Shown here piece by piece: positions 56,326-64,000 of a stretch of 64,000 nucleotides of DNA. The notes under the pieces were generated by a model. That model saw only the letters and a list, made by a program, of their open reading frames with translations, was not told where the DNA came from and made no database searches. Within the stretch, counting starts at the first letter, position 1; the number at the start of each line of letters is the position of its first letter. This stretch comes from Nannocystis exedens. GTDB lineage: Bacteria; Myxococcota_A; Polyangia; Nannocystales; Nannocystaceae. Both the position numbers and the translations under genes were made by a program. The DNA lies in assembly GCF_002343915.1 (NCBI RefSeq), contig NZ_NETK01000002.1, positions 124,001 through 188,000 of the forward strand, given 5' to 3'.

Positions 56326-58065
56326 ATGAGGCTCGCCCCGCTCGCCGCGCTCGCGCTGTCCGTCACCGCTTGCACCAAGCCGGAGGCCGAGCCGGCCAAG
56401 GAGGCCAGGCCCGCGGCCACGCCTGCGATCGCCGAGGCGCCGCGCAGCGCGGCCGGCGGCATCACCCCCGGAGCCGCGCGCGTGACGGAGTGCCCGCGCA
56501 CGCTCGGGGGCGCGGAGACGCAGATCGATCGGGTGATCTCGAAGGACTGCGGGCCGGTCACGGTGGTCGAGGACTACCGGGTCGACAACGGCTCGCTCAC
56601 GCTCGAGGCCGGCGCGACGCTGCAGTTCAAGGACGGCGCGGCGCTGATCGTGGGCGCGTCCGAGACGGCGAAGCTGCTGGTCGTCGGCACGCCGGAGGAG
56701 CCGGTGACGCTGACGTCGGCCAGCGACAAGGCGGCGGGCGCGTGGCGGGGCGTCGAGCTGGGGGACAAGGCGGCGCGCTCGCAGATCAAGGGCGCGGTGA
56801 TCGAGTTCGCGGGCACCGAGGAGCGCGCGCTGCTGCTCGCCGCGGCCGAGGTGGCGCTCGAGGGCTCGACGATCCGCGAGGCCCCGGGGCCGGCGATCCG
56901 CATCGCGGGCGCGGGCAGCCTTTCGGCGTTCGCCGGCAACACGCTGCGCAAGCTCGGCTCGAAGGCGGCGATCGTGGCCCCGCCGGCGGGGCTGGTCGGG
57001 CTCGCCGGCGGCAACCGCTACGACGGCGAGGCGGTGGTCCAGGTGCTCGGCGGCGACGTCGCCAAGTCGACGACCTGGCCCAACCCGGGCGTGCCGCTGC
57101 GGCTGAACGAGGAGGTGCGGGTCGACGGCGCCGGTCCGGAGCGGGCGGTCCTGAACCTGTCCCCGGGGACAGAGCTGCGGTTCGGGCCGGAGGGCCGGCT
57201 GTCGATCGGCAGCAGCGCCGATGGCGGGTTGGTGGCGCGCGGCACGAGCGAGGCGCCGATCACCTTCACGGCCGGCGACCGCCGCCAGGCCGGCGGGTGG
57301 GGCGGGCTGCGGATCTGGGCCCGCGGCGAGGCCGAGCTCGAGCACGCGGCCTTCGAGTTCGGCGGCGGCGGCGACGAGGGCAGCGCCGCGCTGGTCGTCG
57401 AGGACGGGGCGCTGTCGCTGCGCGAGACGACGTTCCGCAGCAACAAGGCCGGCGTGCTGGTCCGCGGCGCGGCGACGCTGCGGGCGTTCGCCGACAACCG
57501 CTTCGCGGCGACGCGGCGCGCGGTCGAGCTGCCGGCGAACCTGGTCGGCGCGCTCGGGGAGGGCAACGCGTTCGACAGCGACGGGCGGATCCTGGTCACG
57601 CCCGGTCCGGTCGCCGCCAAGGCGACGTGGGCGGCCCACGGTGCGCCGCTCGAGCTGACCGGCGAGGTCCGGGTCGACGCCGAGCTGACCCTCGAGACAG
57701 GTCTCCGCGTGCTCGCCGGGCCCGAGGCGGCGCTGGTCGTCGGCGCCGACGCGCCGGCGGCTCTGCTGGCGCAGGGCACCGCGGACGCGCCGATCGAGTT
57801 CAGGGCGACCGCGGGGGGGTGGAAGGGCATCAAGCTGCACGGCAAGTCGCTGGCCAGCACGCTGCAGCACGTGCTGCTGTATCAGACCGGCGCGGAGCCG
57901 GCGGTGTGGGTCGAGGCGCCCGCCGAGCTCCGCCTCGACAACGTCACCTGCTCGCAGTGCAAGGCGGCGGTGGTCGGCTGGCAATGCGGCGCGTCGGTGT
58001 CGCAGTCCGCCGTGCTGGCGACCGACGGGACGCCGGCGATCGACGCCCCGCCGCAGGGCTGCTAG
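56326..58065 (+). CDS. Right-handed beta-helix lipoprotein
   Basis: The ATG at 56326 gives 579 residues. The signal MRLAPLAALALSVTAC has Cys at 16, followed by a Pro/Ala/Glu spacer. The bulk shows repeating strands of the parallel beta-helix type: SLTLEAGATLQFKDGAALIVG, LLVVGTPEEPVTLTS and ALRETTFRSNKAGV-like turns at regular 20-25-residue steps. Two internal halves appear related (each with a LTLEAG or LTLETG strand and a GTxxAPIxF motif), suggesting duplication. The C-terminal part has Cys pairs (TCSQC, WQCG). It is surface or periplasmic; substrate unknown. Two 14-bp units (57156 and 57170) are translated between the halves. Confidence 0.83.
   Translation: MRLAPLAALALSVTACTKPEAEPAKEARPAATPAIAEAPRSAAGGITPGAARVTECPRTLGGAETQIDRVISKDCGPVTVVEDYRVDNGSLTLEAGATLQFKDGAALIVGASETAKLLVVGTPEEPVTLTSASDKAAGAWRGVELGDKAARSQIKGAVIEFAGTEERALLLAAAEVALEGSTIREAPGPAIRIAGAGSLSAFAGNTLRKLGSKAAIVAPPAGLVGLAGGNRYDGEAVVQVLGGDVAKSTTWPNPGVPLRLNEEVRVDGAGPERAVLNLSPGTELRFGPEGRLSIGSSADGGLVARGTSEAPITFTAGDRRQAGGWGGLRIWARGEAELEHAAFEFGGGGDEGSAALVVEDGALSLRETTFRSNKAGVLVRGAATLRAFADNRFAATRRAVELPANLVGALGEGNAFDSDGRILVTPGPVAAKATWAAHGAPLELTGEVRVDAELTLETGLRVLAGPEAALVVGADAPAALLAQGTADAPIEFRATAGGWKGIKLHGKSLASTLQHVLLYQTGAEPAVWVEAPAELRLDNVTCSQCKAAVVGWQCGASVSQSAVLATDGTPAIDAPPQGC
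57156..57177. repeat. 14-bp unit inside the beta-helix lipoprotein gene
   Basis: CCTGTCCCCGGGGA (57156) followed by CAGAGCTG is translated at the turn that precedes the second half of the helix. Confidence 0.5.
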
Positions 58066-58104
58066 CGGGCAGGGGACGCGCGCGGTCGAGCGGGCGCCCT
58101 ATAA

Positions 58105-58160
58105 GTTGTCCAATAGGGCATGTCCCGACGTGCATGGCGCTTTGGACATGTCCTTTGGCG
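58105..58160. repeat. 14-bp-period array, four units
   Basis: Units start at 58105 (GTTGTCCAATAGGG), 58119, 58133 and 58147, with exact spacing. It lies 40 bp after the beta-helix lipoprotein stop, at the left edge of a repeat-rich spacer. Confidence 0.87.
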
Positions 58161-58198
58161 CTAGCGCGCGCCGCCGACCTCCCGCCCGCCCGCGCGAG

Positions 58199-58630
58199 CG
58201 TGTCCGAGAGGGCATGGCCGGCGGGCATGTCACTCCAGCGCGTGGCCGATCCGCGCTCGCCCGCGCGGGCCACCCCCGGCGCGCATGTCGCTTCGGACAT
58301 GTCACTCCGCTCCAGCGTACGTCGCCGATCCGCCGCCTGCGGCATGTCCGAGCGTCCATGTCGATCGGAGATGTCACTCCGCTCCGGCGTACGTCGCCGA
58401 CCCGCCGCCTGCGGCATGTCCGAGCGTCCATGTCGATTCGGAGATGTCACTCCGCTCCGGCGTACGTCGCCGACCCGCCGCCTGCGGCATGTCCGAGCGT
58501 CCATGTCGATTCGGAGATGTCACTCCGCTCCGGCGTACGTCGCCGACCCGCCGCCTGCAGCATGTCCGAGCGTACATGTCGATTCGGACATGTCGCTTCG
58601 CTCCAGCGCGCATCGCCGAGCTTCGCCGCC
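58199..58630. repeat. 73-bp minisatellite built on the 14-bp unit
   Basis: CATGTCCGAGCGTC recurs at 58343, 58415, 58488 and 58561, spaced 72, 73 and 73 bp. Each period contains two or three 14-bp CATG units followed by GTCACTCCGCTC, ACGTCGCCG and CCGCCTGCGG. The copies are nearly identical, so the amplification is recent. Partial versions flank the array at 58199-58342 and 58575-58630. No gene is seen in 58066-58680. Confidence 0.9.
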
Positions 58631-58680
58631 GTGCGGGCGCTGCGGAGCGCGTCGCCACGCCCGCCGACCGCCGACGCGGA

Positions 58681-58857
58681 TCACAGCAGGCCGAACTTCT
58701 CCGGCTGGACTTCGCGCAGGACGTCGCGGATGCGCGCCTGCAGCAGGTCGTCCTCGTACGGCTTCATGACGTAGCCGTGGGCGCCGTTGCGCAGGCCCCA
58801 GTAGCGGTCGCTCTCGCGGGCCATGGTCGTGACGAACACGAACGGCGGCACCTGGCC
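58681..58857 (-). pseudogene. C-terminal fragment of a response-regulator receiver domain
   Basis: The minus strand encodes PFVFVTTMARESDRYWGLRNG, AHGYVMKPYEDD and LLQARIRDVL before a stop at 58681. This is the end of a CheY-like receiver: the Thr strand, the conserved Lys of MKP and the last helix. The phosphoacceptor Asp and N-terminal half are missing. The homology stops at about 58857, where another truncated gene begins on the other strand. Confidence 0.75.
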
Positions 58858-59396
58858 TGGAGGCAGGCCCGAGCACCGAGGAGGGCGCCGGCGACGAGGG
58901 CGGCGAGGTCGCCATCAAGACCCCCGGCGAGCCGGTGAACAAGCCGCCGCAGCCGACGATCGACCCGCCGGCCAAGAAGAGCAACCCGCAGTGGGGCGCG
59001 GTGGTCGTCGACCCCAAGCTCCTCAACCCGCCCGCGACCAAAGAGCCCGAGAAGGCCGGCGACACCGACGGCGACAGCAAGGACGAGAAGGGCGACAAGG
59101 ACCCCGGCAAGCGAGGCAGCGACCCGAAGCCCGGCCGCGACCCCAACAGCGAGTTCTGCAAGCAGACGCTGGACAAGGTCAAGTCGGCCCGCGCCGGCGG
59201 CAAGCCGGCCGAGATGCTGCGCTACCTGAACGCAGAGCCAGGTTGTTGGAAGAGCAAGGCGGAGTCGGCCAAGCTCAAGACCTACGCGTACAAGGAGCTC
59301 GAGAAGTGGAAGGAGTGCGCCCGCGCGGGTCGCGGACAGACCGACGCGGACGTGGTCAAGTGGGTCAAGTTCTGCGAGCGCCGCGAGGCCGGGTAG
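58848..59396 (+). pseudogene. C-terminal fragment, probably of a Ser/Thr kinase extracellular tail
   Basis: The open frame from about 58848 to the stop at 59396 starts without a real initiation site (first possible GTG 58935). It encodes a Pro/Lys/Asp-rich linker, then a compact Cys-bearing domain: SEFCKQTLDKVKSAR, GCWKSKAESA and WKECARAGRG with four Cys. Such tails occur at the C-terminus of membrane-bound myxobacterial kinases; the kinase part is absent here. The family link is inference. It abuts the receiver fragment head to head. Confidence 0.55.
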
Positions 59397-59578
59397 CGCG
59401 CCGGTTCGGTCCTGCGTGATCGCGCCGGGATCAAGGCGCGAACGCGCGCCGCCCGAAGCCTCTGAGAAGTGGACGCGCGGGGAGGTGTGGGGCCATAATT
59501 GGCGCCTCCCTTGTCAGGGCGGGGCAGGTGGTGTCACCCTAGCCCGCCGCTCCCGGCCCTTTGGGTCCCCCCGCGCTC

Positions 59579-60502
59579 ATGTACGCCTCGATCCTGGTCG
59601 CCCTCTCGCTCGTCCTCTCGCCTGCGCCTGGGGTCTGCCGTAGCGCGCCGTCGCAGCCGGCGCAGGCCGAACGCGTCCTGTTGCCGCCGGCCTCGCGCGG
59701 CGTGCCCAAGCCGCCTCCGGCCAAGCGCGAGCGCCTGGCCGCGTCGGCCTCGGTCGCCATCGACACCGCGGCCGCCGGCGAAGAGGGGCAGCTGATGAAC
59801 CCGCGGATCCAGGCCCGGGTGGTCGACGCGATGAAGGCGTTCAACATCACCGAGGGCAAGGACGCCGGCCTGCCGCAGGTCGCCATCAAGGTCAGCGAGC
59901 TCGGTGGCGACGCGATCGGGTGGAGCTACACCATCGACGTGCGCCACGGCAGCGACCAGGCCATCTCGGGCGGCAGCCTGCGCGGCGAGTGCGTCGACTG
60001 CATCGAGAAGGAGCTGGTCGAGAAGGTCGGCACCGACGCTCGCCTCGCGCTGCAGCAGCTGCGCGTCTACATCGACGAGTACAACGCCAAGGTCGACGCC
60101 GACAACAAGCAGGCCGAGGCCGCCGCGGCGCCGCCGAGCGCCGAGGCCGGGGCTGCGACGCCGGGCGCTCCTGAAGCCGCAGCGGGCCCGGGCGCGGACG
60201 CGTCGCCGATGCACCCGCTGTGCAAGGCGGGCATCGGCCTGATGGCGGCCGGCGTGGTCGGCATCGGCGTCGGCATCGGCCTCGCGGTGCTGCCCGATCG
60301 CCAGATCGATCCGAACATCGGCTACGAGCTGCGCAGCACCACGGTTCCGGGGTACGTGACGCTCGGAATCGGCGGCGCGGCGGCGCTCGCCGGCGTGGCA
60401 TTGTTCGTCGTCGGCCACCGCAAGGCCCGCGCTTCGCAGACCGCGCTCGTACCCAGCTTCGGCGCGGGCGTGGTCGGGCTGCAGTGGTCCGGCCGCTTCT
60501 GA
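59579..60502 (+). CDS. Exported or membrane protein of unknown function
   Basis: The ATG at 59579 gives 307 residues with signal MYASILVALSLVLSPAPG. The N-terminal periplasmic domain (about 60-185; VVDAMKAFNITEG, GDAIGWSYTIDVRHG, a GECVDCIEKELVEKVG segment with a Cys pair) is followed by an Ala/Pro-rich stretch. Two membrane helices follow (GIGLMAAGVVGIGVGIGLAVL and YVTLGIGGAAALAGVALFVVG). The layout resembles PEGA- or TonB-energiser-like envelope proteins, but no family is certain. It is 30 bp upstream of the next lipoprotein gene on the same strand. Confidence 0.75.
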   Translation: MYASILVALSLVLSPAPGVCRSAPSQPAQAERVLLPPASRGVPKPPPAKRERLAASASVAIDTAAAGEEGQLMNPRIQARVVDAMKAFNITEGKDAGLPQVAIKVSELGGDAIGWSYTIDVRHGSDQAISGGSLRGECVDCIEKELVEKVGTDARLALQQLRVYIDEYNAKVDADNKQAEAAAAPPSAEAGAATPGAPEAAAGPGADASPMHPLCKAGIGLMAAGVVGIGVGIGLAVLPDRQIDPNIGYELRSTTVPGYVTLGIGGAAALAGVALFVVGHRKARASQTALVPSFGAGVVGLQWSGRF

Positions 60503-60532
60503 TACCCTGCGGGGTCGAGGCTAGAGGTCATT

Positions 60533-62245
60533 ATGTCGGAGCTTGGTTTGCGTGGTCTCGGGGTGCGAACGCTGTCGCTGCTGCTCGGAGCGGGCGCGCT
60601 GATCGGGTTCGCGGGCGGCTGCTTCATCACCAACACCGCGCACTGCGGCTACCACCAGAACGGGGCCGACAACCCGTGTCCCGCGGGCTTCGTGTGCAAC
60701 GTGTGCGCGGCCGACAACAACGGCTGCGTGCCCGAGGGCGAGGCCGACTCGATCGAGCCGCAGTGCCGCGACAGCGGCACGATCGGCACCAGCACCGAGC
60801 CCGGCACGATCGGTCCCACCGACGGCCCCTCGACGGTGCCGACGGGCACCGACACGACCGAGACCACCACCGACAGCACGACGGTCGGCGTCACGACCAT
60901 GGGCCCGACGTCGACCACCGAGACGACGACGGAGACGACGACCGACACCAGCACCACCGAGGCGCCGGAGACCACGATCGAGACGATGTGCGACCCGATG
61001 AACCTCAACGACCCGAACTGCGGCGAGCAGTACTGCGTCGCCGCCGGTCAGTGCGGCTGGTGCACCTCGCTGCCGCAGGACAAGACCTGCGCCGACGTCG
61101 ACGCCGCCACCCCGGCCTGCGACGAGGTCTCGGGCAAGTGCGTCGAGTGCACGAAGGACGTGGCGCAGCTGTGCACCGGCAACACCCCGGTGTGCGACGA
61201 AGAGACCCACGAGTGCGCCCCGTGCACCGAGCACTCGCAGTGCGGCACCACGGCCTGCGACATCTTCGACGGCAGCTGCTTCCCCGACACGGAGGGCTCG
61301 GTATTCTACGTCCAGGGCGGCAAGATCGACTGCCAGGCCAAGACCGGCCTGACCGAGAACGACCCGTTCTGCAAGCTCACCGACGTCCCGCTCAACGCGG
61401 CCAAGGTCACCATCCGTCTGATCGCCAGCACCACCCCGCCCGGCGGTCTGGCCGTGCCGGAGAACAGCGTGGTGGCGATCGTCAAGCACAAGGCGACGGT
61501 GCCCGAGATCAACGGCCAGGACATCCTCGGCACCCCGGTGTCGCTCGGCCTCAACAGCCGGCTGTACCTGTCGGGGGTCAAGCTGCGCTTCGGCCAGGGC
61601 TCTCTCGTCAAGTGCGCCGGCGGCTCGCTGTGGGCCCATGACGCGATCTGGGAGGGCAACGGCATCAACTCGGCGCGGGCCATCGACGCCTCTTCGTGCA
61701 AGGTGTCCGTCCACCGCTCGAAGATCCTGCGCTGCGGCGCGGCGATGCAGGTCGCCAACAGCGACGTGCGGATCGAGAACAGCTTCATCCTGGAGAACGG
61801 CGCGCCGACGGCCCAGCACCCGGCCTTCAACTTCTTGACCAACGCCAAGGCCCACATCACGTACTCGACCATCGCACTCAACAGGGTCGTCAACACCGTG
61901 TCGACCTTCAATTGCGTGGGCAACGGCCAGGACATCGTGCTCCGCAACTCCGCGGTGGTGGGCGTCACCAAGCTCACCAACTGCAACGACATGGACGAGC
62001 GGCTCACGTTCGAGAACGGGCGCTTCGAAGAGGTCCCCGACGGCGCGATGGCCGACAGCCTGATGTCGCAGTGGTTCAACGCGCCGGTCCAGGACGTCTA
62101 CACGCCCAAGGACAGCGACAACGTCATGGACCCGCTCGAGGACACCGCGATGTGGGGGGAGGGCGATCCGCGGTTCGACTTCACCGGTCTCACGCCGATC
62201 CCCACCGAAGAGCCCAGCTTCGCCGGCGCCCGGCAGCCGCTCTAG
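60533..62245 (+). CDS. Cys-rich, Thr-spacer beta-helix lipoprotein
   Basis: 570 residues, ATG 60533 with GAGGT upstream. The signal is followed by lipobox FAGGC (Cys about 29) and a small Cys-rich region (HCGYH, CPAGFVCNVC). A long Thr/Glu-rich spacer runs over about 80-150. A second Cys-rich segment (about 155-250; spaced C-x2-C motifs such as CVECTKDVAQLC) precedes a parallel beta-helix with pectate-lyase-like repeats (about 255-530; SVHRSKILRCGAAM, DVRIENSFILENG). It is probably surface-displayed. It closely resembles the incomplete gene downstream, so the two are tandem paralogues. Confidence 0.85.
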   Translation: MSELGLRGLGVRTLSLLLGAGALIGFAGGCFITNTAHCGYHQNGADNPCPAGFVCNVCAADNNGCVPEGEADSIEPQCRDSGTIGTSTEPGTIGPTDGPSTVPTGTDTTETTTDSTTVGVTTMGPTSTTETTTETTTDTSTTEAPETTIETMCDPMNLNDPNCGEQYCVAAGQCGWCTSLPQDKTCADVDAATPACDEVSGKCVECTKDVAQLCTGNTPVCDEETHECAPCTEHSQCGTTACDIFDGSCFPDTEGSVFYVQGGKIDCQAKTGLTENDPFCKLTDVPLNAAKVTIRLIASTTPPGGLAVPENSVVAIVKHKATVPEINGQDILGTPVSLGLNSRLYLSGVKLRFGQGSLVKCAGGSLWAHDAIWEGNGINSARAIDASSCKVSVHRSKILRCGAAMQVANSDVRIENSFILENGAPTAQHPAFNFLTNAKAHITYSTIALNRVVNTVSTFNCVGNGQDIVLRNSAVVGVTKLTNCNDMDERLTFENGRFEEVPDGAMADSLMSQWFNAPVQDVYTPKDSDNVMDPLEDTAMWGEGDPRFDFTGLTPIPTEEPSFAGARQPL

Positions 62246-62422
62246 ATGTGGGTGCGGCGGCGCGCAGAGATTTCCGGCCAGGGCTGCAGCCGGAGCCCGC
62301 GTAGCCGCCTGATTGTTCGTTCAGGTGGCCTGGCGAAGTGTGGGCCAGATACGTGGTTCGGCCGGCTCCCTGCGCGAGGGCGGTTGTCCGGCACGGGAGG
62401 GTGAGCGATAATCGAACTTGCC

Positions 62423-64000
62423 ATGCGTTCACCCCGTGCCTGGTCTTATGTGACGTACCTCGCCTCCACCTTCGTCCTCGGCGCGTGTCCGACTTCGCCG
62501 GCGGCCACGGACACCGACAGCGACCCGACGACGGGAGGACAGGTCCAGACGACCAGCACCAGCAGCGACGACTGCCCGATCGGCGACCTCGGCTGTGCGT
62601 GTACGCAAGGTGGCGCCTGCAACGAGGGGCTCAGCTGCTCGCCGGACAACAAGTGCGAGCCCGCCGAGCAGACCACGACCAGCGAGTCCGGCCCTGACGA
62701 GACCACGGCGACCACCACGGTCGAGCCCGGTACGACGGCCAGCGACACCTCCACGACCGGCCCGGTGACGCCGTGCAACCCGGACGACGGCCAGCCGAAC
62801 GTCGAGTGCATGGACATCGACCCGCAGCAGCCGTTCTGCTCCGACGCCGGCGTGTGCGGCGGCTGCACCGTGCTGCCGCCCGACGGCTGCGCGATCGTCG
62901 ACCCGGACAAGCCGATCTGCAACCCCGACGACGGCCAGTGCGTCGCCTGCACGGTCGACGACCAGTCGCTCTGCACCGGGGCGACGCCGGCGTGCAACCC
63001 GGTCAACAACACCTGCGAGGGCTGCTTCGAGCACAGCCACTGCCCCGACACCGCGTGCGACATCCTGAAGCGCGAGTGCTTCCCGATCGACCAGGTGATC
63101 TACGTCCGCCACGGCACCGAGGGCCAGCAGGAGTGCACCAACAAGGTGCCCCAGGGCGGCTACGAACAGGCGCCGTACTGCAACGCCAATTTGGCGATCG
63201 AGCACGCCCAGTGGGAGGGGCCGACCAGCGGCTGGACCTTCAAATTCCTCGACACCGACGCCGCCACGTTCCACGGCGACATCCACATCCCGTCGGTCGA
63301 CGTCGGGGAGCCGATCAGCTACGCGTTCGTCCACGAGGGCAGCTTCCCGCAGCAGGAGCTGAGCCAGCTGCAGTACACGCGGCTGCAGTCGAACGGGGCC
63401 GTCATGACCGTCGGCGCCAACGTCGTCGCCTACGTCAACAACTTCAGCATCTACAGCATCAGCAACCAGGACGACAACGCGGTCGGCATCGGCTGCCTGC
63501 AGAACTCGAGCGTGTTCCTCGACGACAGCTACATCCGCGACACTCGCGGCTCCGGCATCCGCTCGTTCGGGTGCGACGTCTACCTGCGCCGCTCGAGCAT
63601 CTACAAGAGCCGGACCGAGGGGGTGGAGCTCAACTGCGCCGAGCAGCACTGCGAGCTCCACATGATCAACAGCTACATCTCGGACAACCAGCACGTGCAG
63701 AGCGACGGCGGCGGCGGCATCTTCGCCGAGAACGCCACCCTCGACATCGTCTTCAGCGGGATCCTCGGCAACAACGCCGAGGTCGACCTGAACGACATGT
63801 TCGCCCGCGGCGACTCGATCCACTGCGTCGGCGACACCGTGGACGGCCTCATCCGCAATTCGGTCATCGGCCGCAAGCAGATGGGCAACGCGATGTCGAT
63901 CAAGTGCACCGCCAAGCTGACCTTCCAGAAGACCCTGCTCGACAGCGAAGAGTTCAAGATGGGCAACCACAAGAAGGCCAGCGAGGACATTCTCCAGTAC
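62423..64000 (+). CDS. Cys-rich beta-helix lipoprotein, cut by the window edge
   Basis: The frame is open from ATG 62423 to the end of the window, at least 526 residues. Signal MRSPRAWSYVTYLASTFVLGAC places Cys at 22. A Thr/Ser-rich spacer follows (about 70-110), then Cys-rich modules (CSDAGVCGGC, CVACTVDDQSLC, CEGCFEHSHC) and beta-helix repeats (SVFLDDSYIRDTRGSG, LHMINSYISDN). Its module order matches the gene at 60533-62245. Two bases of the dispersed repeat core (GGACAGGTCC) occur near 62537. The C-terminus lies outside the window. Confidence 0.85.
   Translation, partial: MRSPRAWSYVTYLASTFVLGACPTSPAATDTDSDPTTGGQVQTTSTSSDDCPIGDLGCACTQGGACNEGLSCSPDNKCEPAEQTTTSESGPDETTATTTVEPGTTASDTSTTGPVTPCNPDDGQPNVECMDIDPQQPFCSDAGVCGGCTVLPPDGCAIVDPDKPICNPDDGQCVACTVDDQSLCTGATPACNPVNNTCEGCFEHSHCPDTACDILKRECFPIDQVIYVRHGTEGQQECTNKVPQGGYEQAPYCNANLAIEHAQWEGPTSGWTFKFLDTDAATFHGDIHIPSVDVGEPISYAFVHEGSFPQQELSQLQYTRLQSNGAVMTVGANVVAYVNNFSIYSISNQDDNAVGIGCLQNSSVFLDDSYIRDTRGSGIRSFGCDVYLRRSSIYKSRTEGVELNCAEQHCELHMINSYISDNQHVQSDGGGGIFAENATLDIVFSGILGNNAEVDLNDMFARGDSIHCVGDTVDGLIRNSVIGRKQMGNAMSIKCTAKLTFQKTLLDSEEFKMGNHKKASEDILQY

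Overview
The window looks like chromosomal DNA of a myxobacterium, most likely a Nannocystis-type member of the Nannocystaceae (inference). The sequence is very GC-rich. It carries many lipoproteins with Thr/Ser-rich spacers behind the lipobox, two long FG-GAP/VCBS-type surface lipoproteins that end alike, Cys-rich right-handed beta-helix lipoproteins, eukaryote-like Ser/Thr kinases and a DUF4388 protein. I see no rRNA, tRNA, transposase, integrase, phage gene or CRISPR array.

Layout. 1-15 kb holds mostly cell-envelope proteins: a CapA-like protein, a YARHG lipoprotein, a secreted alpha/beta hydrolase, a PBP4-type carboxypeptidase, an FG-GAP lipoprotein and an OprP-like porin. A decayed oxidoreductase, a His-tailed thioredoxin and a peptide deformylase follow. 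15-20 kb has small unknowns, a second FG-GAP lipoprotein and two damaged genes. 20-32 kb carries a full-length pyruvate carboxylase, a pseudokinase converging on an active Ser/Thr kinase, an SMC/RecF-like ATPase, a frameshifted two-PDZ (GspC-like) lipoprotein and a VOC protein. 32-39 kb is metabolic: a two-module B12/radical SAM protein, a CbpA-type DnaJ, lipoyl synthase, a GST and a FrnE-like DsbA. 39-47 kb is one compact minus-strand operon (mutL, miaA, accA, a rhomboid-like protein, then a UPF0462 protein). 47-55 kb has a TMEM165-like protein, an FHA-GGDEF cyclase, a PBP transpeptidase, a TPR/barrel protein, an atypical ANL protein, a glutathione peroxidase and an HD hydrolase. 55-64 kb holds the DUF4388 protein, beta-helix lipoproteins, and receiver and kinase-tail fragments.

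The most striking signal is not a gene. Throughout the window there are arrays of a degenerate unit repeated at exactly 14 bp. The consensus is CAKGYYCNNNNRGR, best seen as CATGTCCNNNNGGA. It is its own reverse complement after cyclic shift, so every junction reads as the palindrome GGACATGTCC. Arrays of 2-7 units lie in about 11 of 13 convergent intergenic regions and often run across a stop codon. They are present in only a few divergent regions. Related units also occur inside coding sequence, mainly in linkers: the MutL linker, the linker of the PDZ protein, a coiled-coil ATPase and the signal peptide of the TPR protein. I know of no described family that matches.

A second pattern is that five genes have their 3' ends, including the stop codon, duplicated in decayed tandem copies just downstream. 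A 73-bp minisatellite built around the 14-bp unit lies at 58.3-58.6 kb. Several enzymes appear to have lost catalytic residues (a kinase, a rhomboid, an ANL adenylating enzyme).
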